Shown piece after piece: positions 1 to 9,768 of a DNA stretch of 64,000 nucleotides. The notes below the pieces were generated by a model. That model saw nothing but the letters and a program-made list of their open reading frames with translations. It did no database searches and was not told the DNA's origin. A program made the position numbers and the translations under genes. Origin of the DNA: Candidatus Baldrarchaeota archaeon (GTDB lineage: Archaea; Asgardarchaeota; Baldrarchaeia; Baldrarchaeales; DXJG01); the NCBI GenBank assembly GCA_019056805.1, contig DXJG01000004.1, positions 1 to 64,000 of the forward strand, written 5' to 3'. Position 1 is the first letter of the stretch; the number at the start of each line of letters is the position of its first letter.

Positions 1-252
1 TATGAGGATTTCTCTGCAAGTTTTCGCTAAGTTTTTTTATTGATTCTAAGATTTCATCTTCATTCTTTCAATCCTCTTTTATGAGGATTTCTCTGCAAGT
101 GGGGTTGGATGATTGTTGAGGAACCTCCGATGATTGTGCCTTTCAATCCTCTTTTATGAGGATTTCTCTGCAAGTAGTTCATCTGGGAAGTATGTTCCTA
201 TTTCTTGTAGATTTAATCTTTCAATCCTCTTTTATGAGGATTTCTCTGCAAG
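1..252 (-). CRISPR. CRISPR array (leader-proximal end; continues beyond the left edge of the window)
   Basis: Repeat (+ strand) CTTTCAATCCTCTTTTATGAGGATTTCTCTGCAAG (35 nt) is perfect at 65-99, 140-174 and 218-252; partial copy at 1-20. Spacers are 21-64, 100-139 and 175-217 (40-44 nt). Minus-strand repeat ends ...GAGGATTGAAAG, the canonical ATTGAAAG 5' handle, so transcription is on the minus strand. Confidence 0.98.
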
Positions 253-716
253 GCGTCATAGAGATTTATCTTTTTACTTTATATTATTTATTGTTTAGAT
301 TTTTATGTATTGTGTGTTGGAACATTTTGCTAAGACTTGTATCCTAATAAAATTGTACCAAGTAGTGTTTTTGTTAGTTTTTGTCTTTACATAGATGTAT
401 CTCAAAATTTTATCTTATTTTTTCGAAGCTACTTGGTCATGATGTTTCTTTGCCTGATATTTCATTTATTTATTGCTTTGTCTTATTTTCTTGGTTTTAA
501 GTTTGATTTTTATTTTTTTCTCTATTTGTATAGCTATTTTTTGTATGAGCTTTTGCAAGTATTTACGATTTTTGTTCTGTTCTTTTTTGCTATTTTGTTC
601 GGTTATTCTATAGTTTCTGGGCATTATATCACTATTTTTACATTATTGTTCTAAAATGGAACTATATTTCACAAGGTTTATAAGTTCAATGATACACTTT
701 TTACACGGTGGAGTGA
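253..716 (-). promoter_or_regulatory. Putative CRISPR leader (A-rich on the minus strand)
   Basis: A/T-rich low-complexity sequence directly next to the last repeat, on the upstream side given the repeat polarity, and between array and adaptation genes. ORFs here (156..347, 337..654) are low-complexity F/L/Y-rich and probably not real. Confidence 0.6.
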
Positions 717-1625
717 ATGTTAAAGGCAAACATATTCCACCAAGATACGATTTTTCAGACAAGCTACTTAAATCAATTGAGTTATTTGGATGGATATTTC
801 GTTGTTTCGGGTTTTTCTTGGCGACCTCTCTTCGGGGAACATATGCTTTTCTTAGAGTGGAATTCTCCTGATGGAAGTGGATGTTTCCCTATGTTTGGTG
901 AACATTACTTTAAGTTTTCTAGGCAATTATATTGTAGGTGGTGTTTTTCTAAACTAGCAAAGATAGCTAGTTCGTTAAAACTATGTTCCAAGTGTTTGTG
1001 TAGTCCAAGAGGGATTAAATTTCGATGTAGTGTTGAAGGATGCGGTTCTCCTTTTAATGTAACATGTTATGGTGAGCCTATTTGTGAAGACAGTATTTCA
1101 AAGCTTTGTTATGATAATCACGTTATTTATCTAGCTAGTTTTGGTAGTATCATCAAGATTGGTGTGTCTCGAGAGAAGAGAGGTGGTTTAGATGGTGGTT
1201 TCATTTATAGATTGTTAGAGCAAGGTGTTGATGCTGCTGTTGTTTTTTCTGGCAATTTGCCTCTTTGGGAAGCTCAAGAATTAGAGTTAAAAATCTCTGA
1301 AGAATATAGTATTCCTCTTAGCTTAAATTTTGAAGAAAAACTTGAAGAGTTAATGAATGGTGGGAAAATTCCTTTTGACAAACTCTTGAAAACGGCATTG
1401 GAAATTAAAAATGATTTAAATGGTAAAGTTGATATTATTTGGAAGAACAGCTTTGATTGGGGAAGTGGGCCGCAAGATTTCAATGATATTTTGCGAGGAA
1501 CTGAAATTTTTGGAGATTTGGTTTATGCTAAGGGCAACATTGCTTTCTTTGATTTTTGCGGTGAGATATATGTTTTAAATGTTAGAAATCTGTTGGGTAG
1601 AGGTATTGTGTGCTGGGAGGTTTAA
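717..1625 (+). CDS. DUF2797-like protein with Cys-rich (zinc-binding) N-terminal part
   Basis: CxxC clusters (YCRWC, LCSKC, FRCSVEGC) followed by VIYLASFGSIIKIGVSR...RLLEQGVDAAVVF...EAQELE, resembling the DUF2797 pattern VYLA..S.vKVGITR..RW..QGA..A. Upstream SD-like GGTGGAG. Ends 3 nt before cas1. Confidence 0.65.
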   Translation: MLKANIFHQDTIFQTSYLNQLSYLDGYFVVSGFSWRPLFGEHMLFLEWNSPDGSGCFPMFGEHYFKFSRQLYCRWCFSKLAKIASSLKLCSKCLCSPRGIKFRCSVEGCGSPFNVTCYGEPICEDSISKLCYDNHVIYLASFGSIIKIGVSREKRGGLDGGFIYRLLEQGVDAAVVFSGNLPLWEAQELELKISEEYSIPLSLNFEEKLEELMNGGKIPFDKLLKTALEIKNDLNGKVDIIWKNSFDWGSGPQDFNDILRGTEIFGDLVYAKGNIAFFDFCGEIYVLNVRNLLGRGIVCWEV

Positions 1626-1628
1626 GTA

Positions 1629-2666
1629 GTGGTTGTGGTTTTAATTGATGAACCTGGATCTTTCTTGGGGAAGAAAAGTAAAAGAATTGTGATAAAGAGA
1701 CCTCAGAAGAAGCCAAGAGAAATACCAGTCGTCAAGATTAGTGAGGTTATTATCTCTACTAAGGCTTCACTTAGCACTGACGCAATAAGACTTCTCGCAA
1801 ACAACAACATTCCCATATTGTTTATTGGTAGGTATGGTCCAGTTGCTTTATTACATCCCTTTTTCATGCATGGAACTGTTTTAACCAGAAGAGAGCAAAT
1901 GAAAGCCCATGATGATTGGAGAGGTCTTCACCTAGCTAAAAGTTTTGTTAAGGGAGGAATGATAAACAAAGCAAGATTACTACAATACTTTGCGAAAAGT
2001 AGGAAGAGGACTAATGAGGAACTTGCATCTAAGCTTGTTAAAATATCTGAAGAAATACTTTTGAAAGTTGAGAAAATTGAAGAATTGGACGGACTACTTT
2101 GGGATGTTAGATATAAACTTATGGGTTTAGAGGGAGAAGCAACGCACATATATTACGAAGGATTAGCTATGCTTATCCCTAAGGAGTACGGATTTAAAGG
2201 AAGGGAAAAGAGGCCTCCTACAGATCCTGTAAATGCTGCTTTAAGTTTTGGATATACAATTTTGAATGGCAGAGTTTTATCAGCAATTGCTAGATGCGGT
2301 CTTGAACCTTTCGCTGGTTATCTTCACACTGATAGGAGTGGGAAGCCTAGTTTGATTCTTGATCTTTCAGAAGAATTTAGACAACCCATAGTGGATAGAA
2401 CAGTAGTTTCAATTTTTTCGAAAAGACAATTAAACAATGAAAGTGAATTTACGTGGGAAGGTGGAAGAGTCCTTTTCTCCGAAGAAGGAAAGAAAAAATT
2501 CCTTGAGGCATTAGAAAAACAATTTCGATCATTCACAAGGACACCTACTGGTGCTAAAACAAGCATGGAAAAAGCAATATTCCACCAAGCTAGAAACATG
2601 GTACGTTTTCTTTTAGGTAGAATCGCAAGTTATGAACCTTATATATGGAAATGGTGGGATACCTAA
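1629..2666 (+). CDS. cas1: CRISPR-associated endonuclease Cas1
   Basis: 345 aa; motifs GLEGEATHIYYEG, GYLHTDRSGKPSLILDLSEEFRQPIVDR; directly followed by cas2. Confidence 0.97.
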   Translation: MVVVLIDEPGSFLGKKSKRIVIKRPQKKPREIPVVKISEVIISTKASLSTDAIRLLANNNIPILFIGRYGPVALLHPFFMHGTVLTRREQMKAHDDWRGLHLAKSFVKGGMINKARLLQYFAKSRKRTNEELASKLVKISEEILLKVEKIEELDGLLWDVRYKLMGLEGEATHIYYEGLAMLIPKEYGFKGREKRPPTDPVNAALSFGYTILNGRVLSAIARCGLEPFAGYLHTDRSGKPSLILDLSEEFRQPIVDRTVVSIFSKRQLNNESEFTWEGGRVLFSEEGKKKFLEALEKQFRSFTRTPTGAKTSMEKAIFHQARNMVRFLLGRIASYEPYIWKWWDT

Positions 2667-2948
2667 ATGCCCCTCTGCATAGTAACCTACGATGTACCAA
2701 GTGATAGTTTACGAACACAAATTGCACATAAATTACAGGATTATGGTTTAGATAGGTTACAATTTAGTGTTTTCCATGGATTTCTAACTAGAAATAGAGC
2801 TGAGGAACTAGCTTTAGAACTTAGAGAGCTTATAGGGGAAGATGAAGCTGATGTAAGAATATTTTTCCTATGTGAAAAATGTCTAAGAAAAACGATTATA
2901 GTTAAAGAAAGATATCCTCTAGAAGCCGTGGAGGCTGTAATAACTTGA
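2667..2948 (+). CDS. cas2: CRISPR-associated protein Cas2
   Basis: 93 aa; MPLCIVTYDVPSDSLRTQIAHKLQDYGLDRLQFSVFHGFL. Confidence 0.96.
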   Translation: MPLCIVTYDVPSDSLRTQIAHKLQDYGLDRLQFSVFHGFLTRNRAEELALELRELIGEDEADVRIFFLCEKCLRKTIIVKERYPLEAVEAVIT

Positions 2949-3541
2949 ATAAACCTGTTAATGTGAAGTTAAAGCCTATTTTTACAGCTGAAGACATAAG
3001 ACAGTACTTTTACTGTCCTCGAATAATATACTTTAGATACGTACTAAGAGCAAGAGTAAGTGAAACCGTAAAAATGAGAAAAGGCAGAGAAATTCACAAA
3101 GAAAAATACAGATCTAAAAAAATTGAAATAGATGGTGAAAAACAAAAATATTTTAATGTATATTTGTTGTCCGAAGAATATGGATTAGCAGCTTTGATAG
3201 ATCTCCTTATTTACGATGGCGAAAATATAGATGTCGTTGAAATAAAATCTAAAAAGACTGGAAATTTCAAATTTCTAAAACATCATAAAATGCAACTAGT
3301 TGCACAAGCAGTCCTAGCTGAAAAAGAACTAAGGAAAAATGTCAGAAAAATCGGTGTACTTTACGATGATGTAGATAAAATAACATGGTTCGAAATAAAT
3401 GATTCAGACAAGTTGGAAATTTTTGAAACACTTAAAAAAATAAATGAGATCGTGATTTATGAAAATATTCCAAATCCAGCAAAGAATACAGCTAAATGCG
3501 TAGATTGCGAATATAAGTATTTGTGCGAAGACGCAACTTAA
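2945..3541 (+). CDS. cas4: CRISPR-associated exonuclease Cas4
   Basis: 198 aa; FYCPRIIYFRY, EIHKEK, DVVEIKSKKTG, C-terminal CVDCEYKYLC; overlaps the end of cas2. Confidence 0.93.
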   Translation: MNKPVNVKLKPIFTAEDIRQYFYCPRIIYFRYVLRARVSETVKMRKGREIHKEKYRSKKIEIDGEKQKYFNVYLLSEEYGLAALIDLLIYDGENIDVVEIKSKKTGNFKFLKHHKMQLVAQAVLAEKELRKNVRKIGVLYDDVDKITWFEINDSDKLEIFETLKKINEIVIYENIPNPAKNTAKCVDCEYKYLCEDAT

Positions 3542-3594
3542 TTTCACTTATCTATGGCCTATGTTTTGATTGAAAAATATAATAGGTCCTAATA

Positions 3595-4266
3595 TTAGTT
3601 TTTCTCATAAGAAGTCTTACTTGATTTTTCTGTTAAAGCCAATGCTAGGGGTCTTAACTTATATTCAACTCTTCTGCCTGTTTTTCTCTCTATCACATAT
3701 CCTTTTTCTATTAATCCTCTAATTCTTTTGAATAGCGTTGCTTTGGGTATTTCTAATTCTCTGCTTAGTTCTGAAAGTGTGTAATGTGGAAATTCCCGTA
3801 GAACTCCTAATAATTTGATCTCAGTGCTAGTTAACGGTTTTAACACGAACAGTTCTATCGGAAAACGGACTGGTTCTGCTAGATTCTCGGGATATAGCTC
3901 TAGATATATTTTGTAGGGTGGAAAAACGTATAATACGGCAGCTAGGGTTTCTAGTATTAGTAGCCTCATTCCCCCGCTAAGATTCACGTAAACATCCTCC
4001 GTTTCTCTATATTCGAAAAGTTTCCTAACGATGTCTCCTATGGCTTCTTCTGGATTTGTAACGTCAACTTTCAATACGGTTATTTGTACGTCTTCAAAAA
4101 ATCGAGTAATGAAGTTTCTAAATTCATCTTCTGCGCGTTTTGACTTTTCATCTTCCTGTAAGGGTTTTAGAATTAGAACGTGGTCTCCAACCTTTGGCGT
4201 GGTCTTCATAACTCCCTTTATTTGAAATTTAACATCATAACCAAGAGTTACTATTAAAAGTTTCAT
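3595..4266 (-). CDS. csa3: Csa3-type CARF-HTH regulator
   Basis: N-terminal CARF-like region with VYVNLSGGMRLLILETLAAVL; C-terminal winged helix (YTLSELSRELEIPKATLFKRIRGLIEKGYVIERKTGRRVEYKL). Confidence 0.88.
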   Translation of the reverse strand: MKLLIVTLGYDVKFQIKGVMKTTPKVGDHVLILKPLQEDEKSKRAEDEFRNFITRFFEDVQITVLKVDVTNPEEAIGDIVRKLFEYRETEDVYVNLSGGMRLLILETLAAVLYVFPPYKIYLELYPENLAEPVRFPIELFVLKPLTSTEIKLLGVLREFPHYTLSELSRELEIPKATLFKRIRGLIEKGYVIERKTGRRVEYKLRPLALALTEKSSKTSYEKN

Positions 4267-4267
4267 G

Positions 4268-5026
4268 TTAATCTACCCTGATGTTATTTAAGAATTCCAT
4301 AAGTTCATTTCTAGCATCTAAAATATCATCAGGATGCGGAAGATCTCTAAGAAAGATTGGCATCCATCCTGCATCTTGGCAGTTACCTCTATTTTTTGAA
4401 GCGGTTATATTATCACATAAAGTTAAAATTCTCAGAAAAATTATTGTATTTAAATAAAGATTTAACCCCTTTTTGAAGCTTTTTAACCTGTCATCAAGTT
4501 GTTTAACTAATGGAACTATATCTTCGTTGAATGTTAGAGAGTTTGGAAGTAATTTTACATTTATTATGTTAATATTCCACTTCTTGCAAAGGTAAGAAAT
4601 CAAGCTTTTAAGGTCATTGGAGTTTCTCAAGTTTAATTCTTTTGGAGCCTTAAATTTATCCCAGGAGCGTATGTCTTTAATTAATCTCGGACCTCTCATA
4701 GCCATATGATGCCAGATTATTGATAATTGTATGGTATCTCTTAGGAAAATATCGATATTTAATAGCACTTTTCCAGCTATAGCAGCTGAGTAATATTCAT
4801 GTTTTGGAAAACCTCTATTGGTTTTAATTCTTTCCTGATATTCGTCGTATCCTTTTGCGACGTCATGAAGAAGTATCATTGCTTTTAGTGCTTCCTCTGG
4901 GTTTTTTATTCCTGTCCGCTTCTTTATAAATGTCATGTATTTTGTATTTACGAAGTATTTTTGAAATACCTCTATTCCTACATCTAAATGTTCGGAAAGA
5001 AGTTCACATTTAGCTGCTAACACCAT
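4268..5026 (-). CDS. cas3'': Cas3'' HD nuclease subunit
   Basis: LLHDVAKGYDEYQ, KHEYYSA, WHHMAMRGPR HD motifs; next to the cas3' helicase. Confidence 0.88.
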   Translation of the reverse strand: MVLAAKCELLSEHLDVGIEVFQKYFVNTKYMTFIKKRTGIKNPEEALKAMILLHDVAKGYDEYQERIKTNRGFPKHEYYSAAIAGKVLLNIDIFLRDTIQLSIIWHHMAMRGPRLIKDIRSWDKFKAPKELNLRNSNDLKSLISYLCKKWNINIINVKLLPNSLTFNEDIVPLVKQLDDRLKSFKKGLNLYLNTIIFLRILTLCDNITASKNRGNCQDAGWMPIFLRDLPHPDDILDARNELMEFLNNIRVD

Positions 5027-6716
5027 ATGCCACCTTTTGGTAAAGCTTAGTGTCTATCTGAACTCCGAGAACGCCCAAATGAACCATATAAATTTCAGGA
5101 AAAGTTAAAGTTAGCATTTTTTTCAGAGTACTATAATCATCAATCGACATAATTGTTCTCCCCTTGTAAACAAGTAATTTAACGTCGCCTGTTTGTAATA
5201 AACGTTTTATAAACCTTATTGTGGCAGGAAATCCAAATTTTGAGAGATTTTTAATAAATTCCCTTTCTTCGAGATTTAATTCTTCGTTCCATACAAGGAC
5301 ATTAATAAGTTTTGCTTCCCTAATAAAGCCTTCTCCAAGAACTTCGATGATAGCATCTTTAGAACTGGAAAAAGGATTTAACATGTGCCTTATTTTGCTG
5401 GGTTTTGGGAACATCTTTTCGTGTACATACACCCTATCTATTAATTCTTGATAACCCAGTCCTTCCTTAGTTCTAGGGATTCTCCACCAAACAGTATTCT
5501 CTTTTTCTAAAATTTTTAATGTGTTCAGCGTTAAGTCTAATGAATAGACGTGATATTTATCGCTGAAATTGTTGAAACTATTTTTGTCAAGTAAAATAGT
5601 AATTTCTCCAAATTCTTCTTCAAATCTCGCAACTCTGCCAGCGCGTTGAACTAAAGAGCTAGCTGGAGCTATATCTGTTATTAATATCTGAGCTGATATA
5701 TTTACCCCAGCTTCTATAACCTGAGTAGAGACTATTATCCATTCGTTTTCCTTTAAACGTTCTATAGCACGTTCTTTATCTCTCGAAGTTAACTTTCCGT
5801 GAAGGAGAATGGGCGATAAACCCTTGCGGATTAGGGCATTATAAACTCCTATAGCTCTATCAACTTTATTTAAAACAACAAGAATCCTTTCATAACTACC
5901 ACTTTTCTCTAAAACCTTTTCAACAATCGAGGTTATTTCATTAACTTTTTCTATTCTAGTTTTTATTTTCTTCCCTCTTTCTATTGCCTCAAACTCCGGA
6001 TCTTTATAAGTTTCCCCATATATAATATTTGAGTAGGCAGTACCTGTGCAATTACTCACATTGATCATAAAGTCTCTCAGGAATTTAGGAAAAGTAGCTG
6101 TCATTATTATTGTGGGTATTTTACTCCATGCTAGGAAGAAAAGTAGAGACGCTAAAGCGTCACGAGAAGAGGGTGAATCAAGAAGAATCTGGGGCTCATC
6201 TAATATTACTGTTGATTCCAGTATTGCGCCTCGTGATACTTCGTAATGTCCGTAGTTAGTCCATTCACTACTACGAATTATCTTAGTGGCTTCGGCTGGT
6301 GGAAATTTCATCAAGTGCATTGAGAATGTATCGAACGTGGTGAATATAAGGAGCTTGTTAAGGAAGGGACTGCCTGGAACGTACATCATTTGTTTTGCCG
6401 TTAATTTCAATACTTTCGATAAACCTATGTTCTTAATATTACCAATAAAGTTGGAGTAGGCGTCTTCAATAATACTTCTAAGGGGAAGGACATGTATTGT
6501 TCGTATACTGTTCTCCGGGTTAAGGATATTGTAAAGGCCAAGGGAGTAAACTATAGAGGTTTTTCCATAGCCAGTAGGTAACTGTACTGCAAGCATGTCT
6601 CCCTTAAAGTTTTCCAATACCGTTGGAATAATTTGGCGTTCACTACGCTTCGAGTAGAATCCGGACAATACCAGTGATTTATACACATCAGATGGACTAA
6701 TCTGATAACGCATCAT
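5010..6716 (-). CDS. cas3': Cas3' helicase subunit (DEAD/DExH-type)
   Basis: LPTGYGKTSIVYSLG (Walker A), VILDEPQILLD, MTATFP, STQVIEAGVNI, QRAGRVARF. Confidence 0.93.
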   Translation of the reverse strand: MMRYQISPSDVYKSLVLSGFYSKRSERQIIPTVLENFKGDMLAVQLPTGYGKTSIVYSLGLYNILNPENSIRTIHVLPLRSIIEDAYSNFIGNIKNIGLSKVLKLTAKQMMYVPGSPFLNKLLIFTTFDTFSMHLMKFPPAEATKIIRSSEWTNYGHYEVSRGAILESTVILDEPQILLDSPSSRDALASLLFFLAWSKIPTIIMTATFPKFLRDFMINVSNCTGTAYSNIIYGETYKDPEFEAIERGKKIKTRIEKVNEITSIVEKVLEKSGSYERILVVLNKVDRAIGVYNALIRKGLSPILLHGKLTSRDKERAIERLKENEWIIVSTQVIEAGVNISAQILITDIAPASSLVQRAGRVARFEEEFGEITILLDKNSFNNFSDKYHVYSLDLTLNTLKILEKENTVWWRIPRTKEGLGYQELIDRVYVHEKMFPKPSKIRHMLNPFSSSKDAIIEVLGEGFIREAKLINVLVWNEELNLEEREFIKNLSKFGFPATIRFIKRLLQTGDVKLLVYKGRTIMSIDDYSTLKKMLTLTFPEIYMVHLGVLGVQIDTKLYQKVAYGVSS

Positions 6717-7923
6717 AAATACCCTTCAACAAGTCATTATATTTTAATGGTGATTTTTCAGGAGTAATTCTAGCCATTAAGTAGACTAATTCCTCGGGCC
6801 TACGAGAACCCACTATGGATTGATACAGAAGTTGTGTTATACGATAACATGTCATGTAGTCGCCATACATTCTCGAACAGTAGTCTTGTTTCCCGCTTGA
6901 AAGTCTTATAGTACAGAATAAGAAATTTATTAGTATATTTAGTACTCTTTCTGGATCATTTGTACAATTGGCCAGTTTGTAGGCAAATTTCATTACAGGC
7001 TCCACATTAATGCCTATTTTTTCAAGCATAGTGAAAGATTTTCCTGTATAAAGTATCCTGATAACATTGTAGGAAGGTATCTCAAGGATCCCCTTTTCAT
7101 GATAATCTAAATATGTTTGAAGACCTAAAAGCAAAATATAGGCTACTACTGGTGAAGGTCGTACCCTAACTTTGGAGATCACATTATATATTCCTTTTTC
7201 TCCATAGAAGGCTTTGCTGACCCTCCCTTCTCCCGTTAAAACTTTTACATGTTCTTTGAAATTGTAATCTTCCAAAGCTTTTATGAAAACGGATTCGGGT
7301 AACGGAGACAAAATTATTTCTCCACCAGCGTAATAACCGTAGCTGAGCGAAAATCCAGCCAATACTAATGCCATCCACTCCCTGCTCATTTTATAGTCAA
7401 ATTTAACGGTAAAAGTTCCAAATCCCTTTCCGTATTCATATTTTTCTATTTTAAATGGCTGGAGGTTTGTATACTTTCCATCTCCAAGTTTAATATTATC
7501 TCCCTTCACCTTAATTATCGAAAGTTGGTCTATCCATCTTTCCCCATTTTTAACGATATCATCTTTAGCCCATTGAATCATGTATTTAATATATGAAAGA
7601 TAATCCCCATTGGGGACTTGTATACCTACTGCTTCAAATATTTTATTTAATGTTTGTTTGTCGTTTTTATGAATACCAGGAAAATATACTCCTAACTCTT
7701 CTTTTAATGCAATATTTTTCAATGATGTTTCAAACATGTCCTTCAAAAATGATATAAAGAAATTTTCACTGGTTTCGACCACCAATTCGTTGCCATTATA
7801 TTTTACGTCCGCATTGAAATATTCATAATCAGTAAACACTGAAAGAGAGCTAATTACTAGATCTCTTACTATGGATCCCTCTGGGGGGATTATAATGACC
7901 CATTCCATAACTGTTACCTCCAA
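6697..7923 (-). CDS. Type I-A large subunit, Cas8a-like (Csa4 family?)
   Basis: 408 aa; position between cas5 and cas3' in an I-A operon; CRITQLLYQSIVGSRRPEELVYLMAR near the C-terminus. Called mainly from gene order. Confidence 0.7.
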   Translation of the reverse strand: MEVTVMEWVIIIPPEGSIVRDLVISSLSVFTDYEYFNADVKYNGNELVVETSENFFISFLKDMFETSLKNIALKEELGVYFPGIHKNDKQTLNKIFEAVGIQVPNGDYLSYIKYMIQWAKDDIVKNGERWIDQLSIIKVKGDNIKLGDGKYTNLQPFKIEKYEYGKGFGTFTVKFDYKMSREWMALVLAGFSLSYGYYAGGEIILSPLPESVFIKALEDYNFKEHVKVLTGEGRVSKAFYGEKGIYNVISKVRVRPSPVVAYILLLGLQTYLDYHEKGILEIPSYNVIRILYTGKSFTMLEKIGINVEPVMKFAYKLANCTNDPERVLNILINFLFCTIRLSSGKQDYCSRMYGDYMTCYRITQLLYQSIVGSRRPEELVYLMARITPEKSPLKYNDLLKGIYDALSD

Positions 7924-8687
7924 GGAACAATTATATCGTCTCCAGCTTCAAGGGCAGTATATTCATCTTTGAGTTCTACCTGAACTTTAGTACTTTCCAA
8001 GGCATCCCAATCGTATGGAAAGACTATGGGGATTTTAGGTGCCGAGGTATAATCTCCAATTGGAGTAGAAGTCCAATCTACTACATTAAAGATTGAAAAT
8101 ACTCCGTTTACTCTTTTTGAAGCTCTTAAAGGAAAATAGAAACTAGTTTCTACCGTCCTTTCTTTTCGATATTTAATTGTACCATACTCAACTTTACTAA
8201 CTGATACTATAGATTCCCGAGCCCCTATACGGCATATACTCCATGCTGAATATATAAGATTCTCGAGCCAGTCGTTACCTAGGAGTTTCTCGGCTACTTT
8301 ATCCTCGAAAATATATATGATTTCTAAACATCCCGTAGCTACCGTATAAATCTTACCAGTAGCTACGGCATCAGTAATGATACTTTTTTCTCTTAATTTA
8401 TAAGAAACTACTCTGCTTAAATCATTATATTCAAGTAATGGGATATCCACTTTCAGATGTATGTTCCTAAATAATTTTCTTATTCTTTCGGCGCTACTGT
8501 ACTCTCCATACACTTCACCTTTGTTGAGATTAAGACCGTAAGCCAGTGCTCCGATTAAAGTCGTGGGGGGTATTATTTTAAGAGCTGGTCTAGACTTGGT
8601 GAAACCATGATAATTGAGCAAGAATCCCCAGTGAGGTCTTAAAAAAATTTTAAGGTAGTAAAGCGCCATAAAACCTCCTCTAGACAC
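7914..8687 (-). CDS. cas5: Cas5 (type I-A)
   Basis: LYYLKIFLRPHWGFLLNYHGFTKSRPALKIIPPTTLIGALAYGL, Cas5 N-terminal motif; next to cas7. Confidence 0.88.
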   Translation of the reverse strand: MSRGGFMALYYLKIFLRPHWGFLLNYHGFTKSRPALKIIPPTTLIGALAYGLNLNKGEVYGEYSSAERIRKLFRNIHLKVDIPLLEYNDLSRVVSYKLREKSIITDAVATGKIYTVATGCLEIIYIFEDKVAEKLLGNDWLENLIYSAWSICRIGARESIVSVSKVEYGTIKYRKERTVETSFYFPLRASKRVNGVFSIFNVVDWTSTPIGDYTSAPKIPIVFPYDWDALESTKVQVELKDEYTALEAGDDIIVPWR

Positions 8688-9768
8688 TTAAGAGGTCAAA
8701 AAGTTTTACAAATGCTTCTTCTGGTGTTTTAACTTTCTCTACCATCTTGGGTAACTCGATCTCTTTACTGTATGCTATAATTTTAGTGTTCGGCTGAATT
8801 CCTAGCTTTCTTAGCATGTCTTCATAAGATTTAAGTCTACTAACAGTATCTTCTATGAAGTTAGGCCATTGAGGCGGTGAAATCGTAAATGGTTTACCTT
8901 TACTTGCTACAATGGCAAGACTTAGAATATCGCTTATAGGCTGAAACCTTGTTCTTTTTGCTCCGTAAGTCATGCCCGTAATTACTTGGGCCAATGCTCC
9001 AATTGCAACCTTTATTCTTCTTTTTCTTTCGTTCTCATCTACAGCATCTTCCACTTTTATCATACTGGTTCTTCCTATTCCATCTAGATTTATATTAAAT
9101 GATAGACCGTAAATGGCAGAGGCAGTCTCTATATAATATATCATTTGAGCTTGTCTTTCTGTTTGTTCACTCTCGGTCTGTCCGCTTCCAGATTGCTCAC
9201 CCTTTAATGTTTCACTCGCTACATGTCTGACGTGAAATTGGGATTCTATTGCAGTAGCTTCAAGAGTATCGTACGTTGGTATAATGTACCCCACCTGAAA
9301 TATTGAGGTACGTTTTACGGGAAAATCTTCGGCAATCATAAAGCCACCTATGTCAGCGACAAGGCTAAGCTTAATCGCTGTTTTTTCGATTTCATGTTTC
9401 AATGTTAAGATGTTTTTGACATCTTTCTTCTTTTTTAATTCCTTATTTCGTTCAAAGAGACTAAGAAGCTCAGGAGGCATGTGTTTTTTATCGCCAAATT
9501 TAAATAGTTCACCCCTAAGAGCCCATTCATCTATGGGGGGCTCTTTACCATAGATAAGCTTGGCAACTTCGGTTAAAGCAACTTGATAAGCGTGAGCAAA
9601 GGATTCACCACTTATGGCTGGAACGTATACTATCCTATATTGGTCACCCTTTTTTATCACGATAGGCGCTCTTCTATGTTTAGTTAAGTTGCCAACAGAC
9701 TCAACCATGTTCAAGGCTTCAATATTTGATAAAAATCTAACACCAACCGAGATAAACATACCCATCAC
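8680..9768 (-). CDS. cas7: Cas7 (Csa2/DevR family)
   Basis: MFISVGVRFLSNIEALNMVESVGNLTKHRRAPIV...VPAISGESFAHAYQ; GMTYGAKRTRFQP. Confidence 0.92.
   Translation of the reverse strand: MMGMFISVGVRFLSNIEALNMVESVGNLTKHRRAPIVIKKGDQYRIVYVPAISGESFAHAYQVALTEVAKLIYGKEPPIDEWALRGELFKFGDKKHMPPELLSLFERNKELKKKKDVKNILTLKHEIEKTAIKLSLVADIGGFMIAEDFPVKRTSIFQVGYIIPTYDTLEATAIESQFHVRHVASETLKGEQSGSGQTESEQTERQAQMIYYIETASAIYGLSFNINLDGIGRTSMIKVEDAVDENERKRRIKVAIGALAQVITGMTYGAKRTRFQPISDILSLAIVASKGKPFTISPPQWPNFIEDTVSRLKSYEDMLRKLGIQPNTKIIAYSKEIELPKMVEKVKTPEEAFVKLFDLLSV

Noticed and set aside
156-654. ORFs 156..347 and 337..654
   Set aside because: They overlap CRISPR repeats or the A/T-rich leader and encode low-complexity F/L/Y-rich peptides.
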